DNA from: Deltaproteobacteria bacterium | Lineage (GTDB): Bacteria; Desulfobacterota; DSM-4660; Desulfatiglandales; HGW-15 | DNA: 58,525 nucleotides | Direction of reading: 5' to 3' | NCBI GenBank assembly: GCA_020060215.1 | Contig: JAGVAP010000129.1 | Span: forward strand, 1-58,525 | Part shown: positions 32,838-41,253 of the stretch, piece by piece | Layout of the letters: every line of letters starts with the position of its first letter | How positions within the stretch are numbered: position 1 is the first letter of the stretch | Translations under genes and position numbers: made by a program | The notes under the pieces: model-generated | The model's database searches: none | What the model saw: only the letters and a program-made list of their open reading frames with translations | What the model was told of the DNA's origin: nothing

Positions 32838-33613
32838 TCGAGGCCGCATCGCTATCCTGCGGCTACGGGAAGAAGGAGGTCCTGAGAGATCTCCGTTTCC
32901 GCATAGGGGCAGGCGAATTCGTGGGGATCCTTGGGCCGAACGGGAGCGGCAAGTCGACCCTTCTGCTGACCCTGGGGGGGATCCTGCCGGGCAGGAGCGG
33001 GAGCCTCAGGATTGCAGGGAAAGAGGTCTCCGGAACGACCCAGCGGTGGCGGGCGAAGAGGATCGCCTCCGTGCAGCAGCGGTCCGAGCTCTCATTCCCT
33101 TTCCGTTGTCTCTCCATCGTGCTGATGGGAAGGTATCCATACCTATCCAGGTGGGGAGGCTACTCCGCCGCGGACCGGGAGGCCGCGCTGCAGGCGATGG
33201 AGGATACGGGGACGATTCACCTCGCCCCCAGGCTGATTACCGAGGTCTCCGGAGGCGAGGCCCAGAGGGTCGTCATTGCCAGGGCACTGGCCCAGCAGAC
33301 CGATCTCCTCTTCATGGATGAGGCCACGTCCAGTCTGGACGTGGCTGCGAAGATCCGGATCTTCGATCTGCTGAGGCGCAAGAACTCGGAGGGAACCACC
33401 ATCCTCTGCGCCATGCACGACCTCAATCTGGCGGCCCTCTACTGCAGGAGACTGATCTTCCTCAAGGGCCATGCCATCGCGCTGGATGGGGCCACGGAAG
33501 AGACCTTCAAAGACGAGACCTTGTCGAGGATCTATGAAACGGATGTTCGGGTGTGCAGGCATCCGGTCACGAACGACCCGCAGGCCCATTTCGTGCCCGG
33601 CGCTGACCGTTAG
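32834..33613 (+). CDS. btuD: cobalamin ABC transporter ATP-binding protein
   Basis: A 259-residue ABC ATPase. Walker A is GPNGSGKST, the Q-loop is SVQQRSE, the signature is VSGGEAQRV (Ala in place of Gln in LSGGQ), Walker B is LLFMDEATSSLD, and the switch His is in CAMHDLN. It energises the BtuC permease. It overlaps btuC by four bases, and the btuF reading frame begins 80 bases before its stop. The usual catalytic residues are all present. Confidence 0.93.
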   Translation: MIEAASLSCGYGKKEVLRDLRFRIGAGEFVGILGPNGSGKSTLLLTLGGILPGRSGSLRIAGKEVSGTTQRWRAKRIASVQQRSELSFPFRCLSIVLMGRYPYLSRWGGYSAADREAALQAMEDTGTIHLAPRLITEVSGGEAQRVVIARALAQQTDLLFMDEATSSLDVAAKIRIFDLLRRKNSEGTTILCAMHDLNLAALYCRRLIFLKGHAIALDGATEETFKDETLSRIYETDVRVCRHPVTNDPQAHFVPGADR

Positions 33614-34484
33614 CCTTCTGCTCGTCGGTTGCGTGCTGCTGCCGCATTCGTCCCTGGCCGGCGAGATCGCCGTGGTGGACGATTTCGGGAATCGGGTCGG
33701 CCTCGCCGGACCTGCGCATAGAATCATTTCCCTCTACGGGGCCTTTAACGAGATCCTCGCTGCAATGGGCCTCGAGGAGAGGATCGTGGGAAGGACCAAG
33801 GCCGACGCGCTGCCCCCCTCCATTGTCTCCAAACCGAGTATCGGCACCCATATGAGGCCGAACGTGGAGGTGGTCCTCTCCCTGAAACCGGACCTGATCA
33901 TCCAGGCCGCCGGCCGCAAGGAGGGGGCGGCCGTGGTGGATCAACTGCGGAAGCAGGGGCTGTGCGTCACGGTATTCAACCCCAGCAGCTTCGAGACCCT
34001 GTTCTCCGCCATCAGAAGGATAGGGCTCCTGACCGGTGAGGCCCCCGCTGCGGAAAACCTCATCCAGTCGATCCGGAACAGGCTGGACAGGGTGGAGGCG
34101 CGCCTGAAGGGGGTGGAATCCAGGCCCAGCGTCTTTTTCGAGGTACGTCACCACAACCTCCTGGGTGCAGGCAGGGGATCGATCGTGAACGAGATCATCC
34201 ATAAGGCGGGAGGGCGAAACTGCATCGACCTGCCGAAGAAGATGGTTCGGATCGGCATGGAAACGCTGATCGAAGCGAACCCGGACGTATACCTGGTCCA
34301 GAAGGGCCCCATGAATCAGAACCCGTCCCTGCCGTCGGAAAGGCCCCACTTCAGGTCCCTGCAGGCCGTGAAGGAGAAGAGGATGCTGATGGTGGACGAG
34401 CAGGTGTATTCGAGGCCCGGTCCCAGATCGGTGGAAGCGGTGGAGGCACTGGCGGCCTTTCTGCACCCGGAGAGGTTCAGGTAA
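33534..34484 (+). CDS. btuF: cobalamin-type periplasmic substrate-binding protein
   Basis: A 316-residue TroA/BtuF-fold binding protein. It begins with a positively charged stretch, then a hydrophobic export segment (PALTVSLLLVGCVLLPHSSLAG); the Cys in that segment could be a lipid anchor. The mature part has VVDDFGNRVGLAGPAHRIISLYGAFNEILAAMGLEERIVG and KPDLIIQAAG, typical of corrinoid and siderophore binders. Its ATG, with GAGG just upstream, lies inside btuD, so the genes overlap by 80 bases. Ligand specificity is inferred from the riboswitch and cbiL. Confidence 0.88.
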   Translation: MKRMFGCAGIRSRTTRRPISCPALTVSLLLVGCVLLPHSSLAGEIAVVDDFGNRVGLAGPAHRIISLYGAFNEILAAMGLEERIVGRTKADALPPSIVSKPSIGTHMRPNVEVVLSLKPDLIIQAAGRKEGAAVVDQLRKQGLCVTVFNPSSFETLFSAIRRIGLLTGEAPAAENLIQSIRNRLDRVEARLKGVESRPSVFFEVRHHNLLGAGRGSIVNEIIHKAGGRNCIDLPKKMVRIGMETLIEANPDVYLVQKGPMNQNPSLPSERPHFRSLQAVKEKRMLMVDEQVYSRPGPRSVEAVEALAAFLHPERFR

Positions 34485-34585
34485 AGACCGGAGAAGGCGG
34501 AATTCGGAAAATGGTGGGAGCACTCCGCAGTGCACGCGCTAGCGCGGCGCGAGCGGAATCCTGCCGATCAAACGAGGACATCAAC

Positions 34586-35299
34586 ATGAACCAGTACGGC
34601 ACACTCTATGGCATCGGCGTCGGCCCCGGTGATCCGGACCTGATCACCGTCAAGGCCGTGAAGATCCTGCAGAGGGTATCTTGCGTGTTTGCGGCCGCAT
34701 CCCCCGGCAACAGCCATTCCCTGGCCGAGAAGACCATATCCCCTCACCTGAGGAAAGACACACCCGTGGTGCGCCTCGACTTCCCCATGACCAAAGACCG
34801 GGAAATACTCACCACGGCATGGGAGGAGAACACCCGGAGGATATTGAAGGTCCTGGAGACCGGGGAGGATGCGGCCCTGATCACGCTTGGAGACCCCATG
34901 ACCTACAGCACATTCGGGTACATCATGCGCACGATGAGCTCGGGGAACCCCCTGGTGCCGATCCGGGTCGTCCCCGGGATCACCTCGTTTCAGGCCGCGT
35001 CCGCCGCCACCGGCTGGGTCCTGGCCGAAGGCGAGGAATCCTTCACGGTGATCTCAGGGGCGATGGGTCCTGACCGGCTGCGTGAGGCCCTGGAGCACAC
35101 GGACACGGTGGTCATCCTCAAGGTCTATCGTCGTTACAGGGAGATCATGGAGGCGTTGAGGCGGTTGGACCTGAGGGGGCGATCGGTTCTCGTGTCCCAG
35201 TGCGGGCTGGAAGACGAGAAGATTACCTGGGAGCCGATAGAGAAGATGAATGGGATGCCCCCCTATCTCTCTCTCCTTCTCATCAGAAAGAAAAGGTAG
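34586..35299 (+). CDS. cbiL: cobalt-precorrin-2 C20-methyltransferase
   Basis: A 237-residue tetrapyrrole methylase of the CobI/CbiL type. Signatures are YGIGVGPGDPDLITVKAV, the SAM-site loop ITLGDPMTYSTFGYI, VVPGITSFQAASAATGW and VILKVYRRY. It methylates C20 of (cobalt-)precorrin-2, the first committed methylation of the ring. The start is fixed by GAGGA upstream of ATG 34586. It stops one base before the next ATG. It sits in the uptake operon rather than with the other cbi genes at the left edge of the window. Confidence 0.93.
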   Translation: MNQYGTLYGIGVGPGDPDLITVKAVKILQRVSCVFAAASPGNSHSLAEKTISPHLRKDTPVVRLDFPMTKDREILTTAWEENTRRILKVLETGEDAALITLGDPMTYSTFGYIMRTMSSGNPLVPIRVVPGITSFQAASAATGWVLAEGEESFTVISGAMGPDRLREALEHTDTVVILKVYRRYREIMEALRRLDLRGRSVLVSQCGLEDEKITWEPIEKMNGMPPYLSLLLIRKKR

Positions 35300-36340
35300 A
35301 TGAAGAGGGTTTCCCTCCACACGACTGCCTTCCTCTTCGGACTCCTCGCACTGTGTGCGGCTGTTGCATCCTATCAGGGCGCAGGAGGGATCCTTCTCGC
35401 CGGCCCCGCCGAGGTATGGGATCGGCTCCTCTGGCCTCTCATGAGGGTATCGTTCTTCATCGCCGTCGGCCTCTTCACCGCTCTCATCGTGGAGGGGGCG
35501 GGGTGGACGGACCGTTTGGCCATCCTGGCCAGACCTTTCATGCGCTGGGGACGCCTCTCGGACCACATGGGGAGCGCCTTCACGACCTCCTTCTTCTCGG
35601 GCACATCCTCCCTCGCCATGCTCTCCGGCTTTCTCCGGGAAGGAAAGATGGGGAGGAGAGAGGTGGTGCTCGCGGTCCTACTGGACACCTTCCCCTCCTA
35701 CTTCCTCCACCTGCCCACGACCTTTTTCATCATCCTCCCTCTCGTAGGGAGGGCCGGAGTCGTCTATCTCCTGGTCACCTTCTTCGCCGCGCTCCTGCGG
35801 TTCTGCTCGGTGCTGGTGTACACCCGTTTCTCCCTGCCTGAACCGGACGTGACCCCGAATCCACCCGCCCGGCCCGCTCCGGATCGGAGGGGGTTGTTCA
35901 CGCGGGCCGCCAAGGGGCTTTCCACGAGGCTGGCGCGTGTCCTCCTGATCGTGGCGCCGGTCTATCTGATCATGCTCCTGGTCTCGGATATGGGTTTCTT
36001 TGACTGGCTCAGGAGGAATCTCGCCCTGGGAATCAGCCGATCCCTGCTCCCCGTGGAGGGGATCTCGGTGGTCATCCTTAGCCTTGTGGCGGAGGTGACC
36101 TCCGGATATGCAGCGGCGGGCGCCATGCTGGAGTCCGGAGCACTCACCCTGACCCAGACCGTGGTCGCCCTGATTGCAGGTCAGATCCTGGCTGCCCCCC
36201 TGAGGGCGCTCAGACACCAGCTTCCCTATTACATGGGCCTCTTCAGCCCCGGGCTGGGCATGTCCCTGATCGCAGCCACCCAGTGCTTCCGAATCCTCAG
36301 TCTCGCCATTGCAGGAGCGCTGTTTCTGCTGATCCTATAG
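35300..36340 (+). CDS. Gate-domain (nucleoside recognition-like) membrane protein
   Basis: A 346-residue integral membrane protein with about nine predicted helices in two halves. The halves are joined by a soluble linker (about 175-205, Pro/Arg-rich). Repeated patterns such as FTTSFFSGTSSLAMLSGFLREGKM and LVAEVTSGYAAAGAMLESG resemble the Gate domain of nucleoside-recognition and spore-maturation proteins. The start ATG immediately follows the cbiL stop, so it is co-transcribed under the cobalamin riboswitch. A transport role for a corrinoid, cobalt or a precursor is possible but not shown. A hairpin follows the gene. Confidence 0.75.
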   Translation: MKRVSLHTTAFLFGLLALCAAVASYQGAGGILLAGPAEVWDRLLWPLMRVSFFIAVGLFTALIVEGAGWTDRLAILARPFMRWGRLSDHMGSAFTTSFFSGTSSLAMLSGFLREGKMGRREVVLAVLLDTFPSYFLHLPTTFFIILPLVGRAGVVYLLVTFFAALLRFCSVLVYTRFSLPEPDVTPNPPARPAPDRRGLFTRAAKGLSTRLARVLLIVAPVYLIMLLVSDMGFFDWLRRNLALGISRSLLPVEGISVVILSLVAEVTSGYAAAGAMLESGALTLTQTVVALIAGQILAAPLRALRHQLPYYMGLFSPGLGMSLIAATQCFRILSLAIAGALFLLIL

Positions 36341-36380
36341 GGCAAACCGCAGAAATGCAGGATGAATCCTCATCCCCGCA

Positions 36381-36416
36381 GAAAAGGAGGGCCGAGCTCC
36401 GCTCCTTCTTCGTTTT
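36381..36416 (+). terminator. probable terminator after the cobalamin operon
   Basis: AAGGAG and CTCCTT arms with a GC-rich loop, followed by TCTTCGTTTTC, lie 40 bases after the last operon gene. The stem is short, so confidence is moderate. Confidence 0.45.
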
Positions 36417-36539
36417 CAAGGCTATGCCCCAATGCCCCATGCCTGCTGTTTGTTGCCGTTGACTCACCGCAAATCTTGCATTATGATCCTTTCCGACCTT
36501 GAGTCAGGATTTCGCGGCACTCATTGCAGGAGAGGGTTC

Positions 36540-37238
36540 ATGCACCCGGTAGCCTCTGAAGAGACTTTTTCCGATGGGCAGTTGATTTTCAAGGAAGGCA
36601 GTCCAGGAGACTGGGTGTACGTCATCCTCTCCGGATCGGTGGAGATAACGAAGGAAGTCGAAGGAAGAAAGGTTGTCATCGAGGTGTTGAAAGAGGGGGA
36701 GGTCTTCGGCGAGCTGGGGTTCCTCGGGGGCATCAAGAGGACGGCGGCAGCCCGGGCCGTGGGTGAAACGACCCTCGGGGTCATCGACAGGGCCTTTCTG
36801 GACAACGAGTTCAACAAGCTCACGACCGAGTTCCGCTCCATCCTCAACGCGGTGGTTCGAAGGTTCAAGAAGATGATCGACCGGATCTCCGAATCCCCTT
36901 ACAGGGCCGAGCCCCGCTTCAACCGATCCATCGCCCTGACCTACAAGGACCGACAGGCGTTCGTGACCGCCTGCACGGGAAACATCAGCGCCAAGGGGCT
37001 CTTCATCAGGACCGATCATCCCCTGGAAAAAGACGAAGGCTTTCTCCTGAAGCTGCAGCTCCCGGATATACCCGATCCCCTGCACATCCAGTCGCAGGTG
37101 GTCTGGAGCAGGAAACCCGGCGAGCAATCCGAAAAAGGGCCTGCAGGTATGGGGATCAAGTTTGTAGAGATGAATGCCAAGGACGATCAGGTACTCGGGA
37201 GGTATCTCCAGGAACTCCTGGGAAAGAAGCCGGCTTGA
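36540..37238 (+). CDS. cyclic-nucleotide-binding and PilZ domain protein
   Basis: A 232-residue two-domain regulator. Residues about 5-115 form a cNMP-binding fold (LIFKEGSPGDWVYVILSGSVEI, cassette FGELGFLGGIKRTAA). Residues about 130-225 form a PilZ domain with RAEPR and GNISAKGLFI, the RxxxR and N-x-S-x-x-G motifs for c-di-GMP. It lacks DNA-binding or enzymatic parts, so it may be a small sensor that merges two second messengers. The cassette lacks the usual Pro-Arg pair spacing, so cNMP binding is uncertain. AGGAGAGGG precedes the ATG. Confidence 0.82.
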   Translation: MHPVASEETFSDGQLIFKEGSPGDWVYVILSGSVEITKEVEGRKVVIEVLKEGEVFGELGFLGGIKRTAAARAVGETTLGVIDRAFLDNEFNKLTTEFRSILNAVVRRFKKMIDRISESPYRAEPRFNRSIALTYKDRQAFVTACTGNISAKGLFIRTDHPLEKDEGFLLKLQLPDIPDPLHIQSQVVWSRKPGEQSEKGPAGMGIKFVEMNAKDDQVLGRYLQELLGKKPA

Positions 37239-37278
37239 GATGAAAGAAATGTCCCTCATGGGTCTGCGAGATTTCGAC

Positions 37279-37318
37279 TGCCTGCAAATGGCGCTGTGCA
37301 GGGGTTTTTATTATTTTA
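37279..37318 (+). terminator. possible terminator
   Basis: CCTGCA and TGCAGG arms around a 10-base loop, followed by GGTTTTTATTATTTTA. It lies 40 bases after the PilZ gene. A stronger terminator follows at 37386. Confidence 0.45.
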
Positions 37319-37385
37319 TCCTGCCCGGGGCCGGGCGGTCGGGGACCCGAGGAGGGGGATAGCACCTGATCCGGGAACGACGGAC

Positions 37386-37427
37386 AAAGGCCATGGGCGA
37401 CCAGAGCTCATGGCCTTTTGATTTTTT
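37386..37427 (+). terminator. intrinsic terminator
   Basis: AAAGGCCATG (37386-37395) and CATGGCCTTT (37409-37418) form a perfect 10-bp stem, followed by TTGATTTTTT. It separates the PilZ gene from the CoA-transferase gene. Confidence 0.8.
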
Positions 37428-37517
37428 GCACCGAGTGCTGATCGGGTTGTCCATCGGACTTGGTTCTTGGTGAGGGAGAGTTATTGATCTAGTCAGGTTT
37501 TGGAGGGAGAGAACGAG

Positions 37518-39404
37518 ATGAAATGGGAATCCATCTACGCCCGGAAGAGGACCACCCTGGAGAGCGCCCTCAAGGCGGTCAGGCGAGGCTCCAAGGTCTT
37601 CCTGGGGACTGCCTGCGGGGAACCGAGCCGCCTGGTCCAGGGACTGATCGACCGCGCCGGGAGGCTGCACGATGTGCAGATCCTCCACTTCGTCACCCTG
37701 GGCGAGGCGCCTTACACGCAAGAGCGGTTCGACCACCGCTTTCGCCACAACGCCTTCTTTGTGGGTCCCAGGACGAGGGAAGCGATCAATCAGGCCCGGG
37801 CCGATTATACCCCCATCTTCATCTCCGAGATCCCGGACCTCTTCCGCAGGAAGATCGTCCCCATCGATGTGGCCCTTGTCCAGACCTCTCCCCCCGACCC
37901 TTACGGTATCGTCAGCCTCGGGATCTCCGTGGATATCGTGAAGGCGGCCGTGGAGTCCGCCAAGATCGTGATCGCCCAGGTAAACCGGAACATGCCCCGG
38001 ACCATGGGGGACACCTTCATCTCCGTCGACAAACTCCACTACGTGGTGGAGGAGGACGCTCCGCTCCTGGAGTTCCACTACCCCGCTCCTGACGAGGAGG
38101 GGAAGGCCATCGCCCGCAACGCGGCCAGGCTCGTGAGCGACGGCGACACCCTGCACATCGGGTACGGGCATACCCCCTATGCCGTGCTGGACTACATCCA
38201 CGACCGCAAGGGGCTCGGTGTCCATACGGAGGTCCTCTCCGACCACTTCATCGACCTGATCGAGGAGGGGGTGTTCAGCGGCGAGGCCAAGACCCTCTAC
38301 CCGGGCAAGGTGATATGCAGTTTCTGCATCGGCACCCAGAGGATCTACGATTATGTGCGGGACAACCCGCGCATTGCCTTCCATCCGGCGGAGGTCGTCT
38401 ACTGCCCGATGGTCATCGCCCAGAACGATCGCATGGTCTCCATCGGAAGCGCCCTGGAGGTCGACCTGAGCGGGCAGATCTGCAGCGATTCCAAGGGGCA
38501 TCACTTCTACAGCGGCATCGGCGGAAGACTCGACTTCATCCGGGGGGCGGCCATGTCGAAGGGGGGGAAGTCCGTGATCACCCTCCCCTCCACCACCCGG
38601 GACGGCCGCGCATCCAGGATCGTCCCCAATCTCCAGGAAGGCGCCGGGGTCGTAGCCACCAGGGGGGACGTCAAATACGTGGTGACGGAGTACGGGATCG
38701 CCTACCTGCACGGAAAGAGCATCAGGGAAAGGGCCATGGCCCTGATCAACATTGCACATCCGAAGTTCAGGAAAAAGCTCCTGGAGGAGGCGAAAAGGCG
38801 TGCCTATGTATACCCTGACCAGATATTCATCCATACGGAGAGTCATGCCTATCCCGACGAAGAGGAGGCCGCGGCAACCCTTTCGAACGGGGTGACGGTC
38901 ACGATTCGTCCGATCAAGCCGACCGACGAGGTGCAACTCCAGGACTTCTTCTATTCCCATTCGGAGGAGACGATCTACCTCAGGTACTTCCGGAGCGTCC
39001 GGAGCATGCCCCATTCCACGGCTCAGGCCATGGTGAACGTCGACTATCGGAACCATATGGCCTTTGTGGCCACCATCGGAGAGATCGGCCTTGAGCGGAT
39101 CATCGCGGTCGGCCGGTACGCGGTGGAAAAGGAGGATTCCGGGCTGGTCGAGGTGGCCTACACCACACACGAGGACTTCCAGGGGCTGGGGCTGGGGACC
39201 ATGCTCCAGGGCCGACTGGAGGCCTATGCAAAGCGGATGGGGTTCCGAGGCGCGGTCGGGTATCTGTTCGAGAACAACGTGGCCATGCTGAAGACCTTTG
39301 CGCGGAAAGGGCAGTACCAGGCCGAGATCCTCGAGGACGGCATCCTGAGGGTCTGGCGCTTTTTCAACGGAGCCGGAGAAGGACCCCCTGATGCGCAGCC
39401 CTGA
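37518..39404 (+). CDS. CoA-transferase/acetyl-CoA hydrolase fused to a GNAT acetyltransferase
   Basis: A 628-residue two-part enzyme. Residues about 1-430 match the acetyl-CoA hydrolase/4-hydroxybutyrate CoA-transferase group: LGTACGEPSRLVQGL, VHTEVLSDHF (likely catalytic Glu), CIGTQRIYDYV, IGSALEVDLSGQI, YSGIGGRLDFIRGAA and VVTEYGIAYLHGKS. Residues about 455-615 form a GNAT acetyltransferase (VTIRPIKPTDE, VEVAYTTHEDFQGLGLGTML, the acetyl-CoA loop). It may both move CoA between acids and acetylate a protein. The ATG at 37518 has GGAGGGAG upstream; a TTG at 37500 is less likely. It stands alone between terminators. Confidence 0.88.
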   Translation: MKWESIYARKRTTLESALKAVRRGSKVFLGTACGEPSRLVQGLIDRAGRLHDVQILHFVTLGEAPYTQERFDHRFRHNAFFVGPRTREAINQARADYTPIFISEIPDLFRRKIVPIDVALVQTSPPDPYGIVSLGISVDIVKAAVESAKIVIAQVNRNMPRTMGDTFISVDKLHYVVEEDAPLLEFHYPAPDEEGKAIARNAARLVSDGDTLHIGYGHTPYAVLDYIHDRKGLGVHTEVLSDHFIDLIEEGVFSGEAKTLYPGKVICSFCIGTQRIYDYVRDNPRIAFHPAEVVYCPMVIAQNDRMVSIGSALEVDLSGQICSDSKGHHFYSGIGGRLDFIRGAAMSKGGKSVITLPSTTRDGRASRIVPNLQEGAGVVATRGDVKYVVTEYGIAYLHGKSIRERAMALINIAHPKFRKKLLEEAKRRAYVYPDQIFIHTESHAYPDEEEAAATLSNGVTVTIRPIKPTDEVQLQDFFYSHSEETIYLRYFRSVRSMPHSTAQAMVNVDYRNHMAFVATIGEIGLERIIAVGRYAVEKEDSGLVEVAYTTHEDFQGLGLGTMLQGRLEAYAKRMGFRGAVGYLFENNVAMLKTFARKGQYQAEILEDGILRVWRFFNGAGEGPPDAQP

Positions 39405-39496
39405 TCCGGCATTTACACTTATTCACAATCAGCACATAGTTCGTCACAATTCCCGTCGTATCATGGGATGCGATCCAAGGCTACTCTCCTGAGAGC

Positions 39497-39514
39497 TTAC
39501 CTACCGGTAGGTAA
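39497..39514. promoter_or_regulatory. 18-bp perfect palindrome, probable TetR operator
   Basis: TTACCTACCGGTAGGTAA is self-complementary over all 18 bases and lies 66 bases before the TetR start codon, just upstream of a -35 element. Its length and symmetry suit a TetR dimer. It is the obvious self-regulatory site for the efflux operon. Confidence 0.75.
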
Positions 39515-39519
39515 ATTCC

Positions 39520-39548
39520 TTGACCTCTTGCCTCCCGGGGAGTAGAAA
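39520..39548 (+). promoter_or_regulatory. candidate promoter of the tetR-RND operon
   Basis: TTGACC (39520-39525), a 17-base spacer and TAGAAA (39543-39548). The palindrome at 39497-39514 ends five bases before the -35, so a bound repressor would hinder RNA polymerase. Confidence 0.55.
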
Positions 39549-39580
39549 AGTACCCAAGACGACGAGAGGATTCTTCTAGG

Positions 39581-40198
39581 ATGCGGCCCAGGAGCAACGA
39601 AAACAACATGGATGAACGCACCGCCAGGATGGCCCTTCTCGCTGCCGGCACCGTCCTTTTTGCGAAAAAGGGTTATGCAGGCGCCTCGGTGCGGGAGATC
39701 GTGGAGCTGGCCGGCATGACCAAGCCGATGCTCTACTACTACTTCGCCAGCAAGGAAGGCCTTTTCCGGTCGATTCTCGACTGGGGGGCTGCCATCCAGG
39801 AGGAGCTCCTCTCCCGGGTGCTCGAGAGCAGGGGTACGTTTGTGGAGAGGTTGACCCTCCTCTATCGGAGCGTCCACGGAGCAGTACTGGAGCATATGGA
39901 TTTTTTCAGGTTGATCCACAACCTGGTTTTCGGCGCCCCCCAGTCCGCCCCGAAGTACGACGTCGACATTTACCACACGAGGATGATGGACACCATCAAG
40001 ACGATTTACCTCGACGGGATCGAAAGGGGCGAAGTGAGAAAAGAAGACCCCGACGAGGTGACCGCCCTGCTCATGGGTTTGATGAACTTCTGCTTCCATT
40101 CGATGTTCTTCAGCTCGGACGACGGTAACCCTGAAAGACTCGAGAGCCTGTTGCGAATCGCCTATCAAGGCCTTCGATGGAAAGAGGCGGATCAATGA
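39581..40198 (+). CDS. TetR-family transcriptional regulator
   Basis: A 205-residue repressor. The N-terminal helix-turn-helix is clear: ALLAAGTVLFAKKGYAGASVREIVELAGMTKPMLYYYFASKEGLF. The C-terminal part is a helical ligand domain with a hydrophobic pocket rich in Phe and Met (LMGLMNFCFHSMFF). It is the first gene of an efflux operon; its stop overlaps the adaptor start as ATGA. Self-control through the palindrome at 39497-39514 is inferred. A second in-frame ATG at 39608 is possible. Confidence 0.92.
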   Translation: MRPRSNENNMDERTARMALLAAGTVLFAKKGYAGASVREIVELAGMTKPMLYYYFASKEGLFRSILDWGAAIQEELLSRVLESRGTFVERLTLLYRSVHGAVLEHMDFFRLIHNLVFGAPQSAPKYDVDIYHTRMMDTIKTIYLDGIERGEVRKEDPDEVTALLMGLMNFCFHSMFFSSDDGNPERLESLLRIAYQGLRWKEADQ

Positions 40199-41253
40199 AG
40201 CGAAGATTTCACTCGGCTATGGCTGCCCTTGTTATCCTCTGGGCCATGTCCGGCCTCGGCTGCAATCGCTCCGAGAGCAGTCCTCAACCTGCAAAGAACG
40301 AGGAACAGGAGCAGAGAAAGTTGGTCCAGGTCTCGGTGGTGACCGTCGAACCCTCACCCATCCGGGACATCATTGTGCTCCCGGCCCAGACCGAGGCCTG
40401 GCAGGATGTGAGGGTGGCTGCCGACACCGCCGGCCGGGTGGACTGGATCGGACCGCGAGAGGGGCACGAGGTCAAGAAGGACCAGCTCATGGCCAAGATC
40501 GATGTGTCCGCCCTCAGGGCCGCCCTGGACCGCGCCGAGGCCGCGTTCAAACTTGCCGAAGAGCTGTATCAGCGCAGGAAGCAGCTGTTCGAGCGCAAGA
40601 TCGTCAACCAGGAGGAGCTCGACCGGAGCCGCACAGAGAGCATCCTGGCCCAGGGGAACCTCAGGCAGACCCGGATCGAATATCAGAGAGGGTTCACGCA
40701 GGCCCCGATCAGCGGTTTCGTGAATTACCTCTACGTGGATGAGGGGGAGTTCGTGGACAAGGGGAAACCCCTCCTCGATCTCGTGAACGTGGATAAGATC
40801 AAGATCAACGTGGACGTGCCCGAGCTCGATGTCCGATTCATCCGTACGGGACAGAAGGTGAAGGTGACGGTGGATGCCCTGCCCGGCTCGGAATGGGAAG
40901 GCACCGTGGATTTCGTCGCCTACAAGGCCGACCCCCCGACCAAGACCTTTCAGGTCCGGGTCATCATCGCCAATGCCGGTCATCGGGTGAGACCGGGAAT
41001 GGTCGCAAGGGTGGCATTCCTCCGGAGGGTGATCCCCGATGCGGTGACCGCCCCCCTCTTCGCCCTCGTGGAAAAGAGCGGGGAGCGGATGGTCTTCGTG
41101 GAGAAAGACGGCGTGGTTCAGGCCAGGACCGTGTCCATCGGCGTGATCGAAGGGGACCGGATTCAGATCACCAGGGGGCTGAATCCGGGCGACCGCCTGG
41201 TGGTGGCCGGTCAGACCTTCGTCGAAGAAGGGATGCGGGTGCACGTCCAATGA
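40195..41253 (+). CDS. RND efflux periplasmic adaptor, lipoprotein
   Basis: A 352-residue membrane-fusion protein. The signal peptide ends in SGLGC, a lipobox, so it should be lipid-anchored. It then has a biotinyl-lipoyl half (ADTAGRVDWIGPREGHEVKKDQLMAKID), a short coiled hairpin (about 95-145), the second lipoyl half (FTQAPISGFVNYLYVDEGEFVDKGKPLLDLV), and a beta-barrel region. It links an RND pump to an outer-membrane channel; no TolC-like gene is adjacent. Its stop overlaps the pump start (ATGA). Confidence 0.92.
   Translation: MKRRFHSAMAALVILWAMSGLGCNRSESSPQPAKNEEQEQRKLVQVSVVTVEPSPIRDIIVLPAQTEAWQDVRVAADTAGRVDWIGPREGHEVKKDQLMAKIDVSALRAALDRAEAAFKLAEELYQRRKQLFERKIVNQEELDRSRTESILAQGNLRQTRIEYQRGFTQAPISGFVNYLYVDEGEFVDKGKPLLDLVNVDKIKINVDVPELDVRFIRTGQKVKVTVDALPGSEWEGTVDFVAYKADPPTKTFQVRVIIANAGHRVRPGMVARVAFLRRVIPDAVTAPLFALVEKSGERMVFVEKDGVVQARTVSIGVIEGDRIQITRGLNPGDRLVVAGQTFVEEGMRVHVQ

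Noticed and set aside
37311..39170. A 619-codon frame opposite the CoA-transferase gene
   Set aside because: Antisense shadow: the plus-strand frame has full family motifs, the minus frame none.
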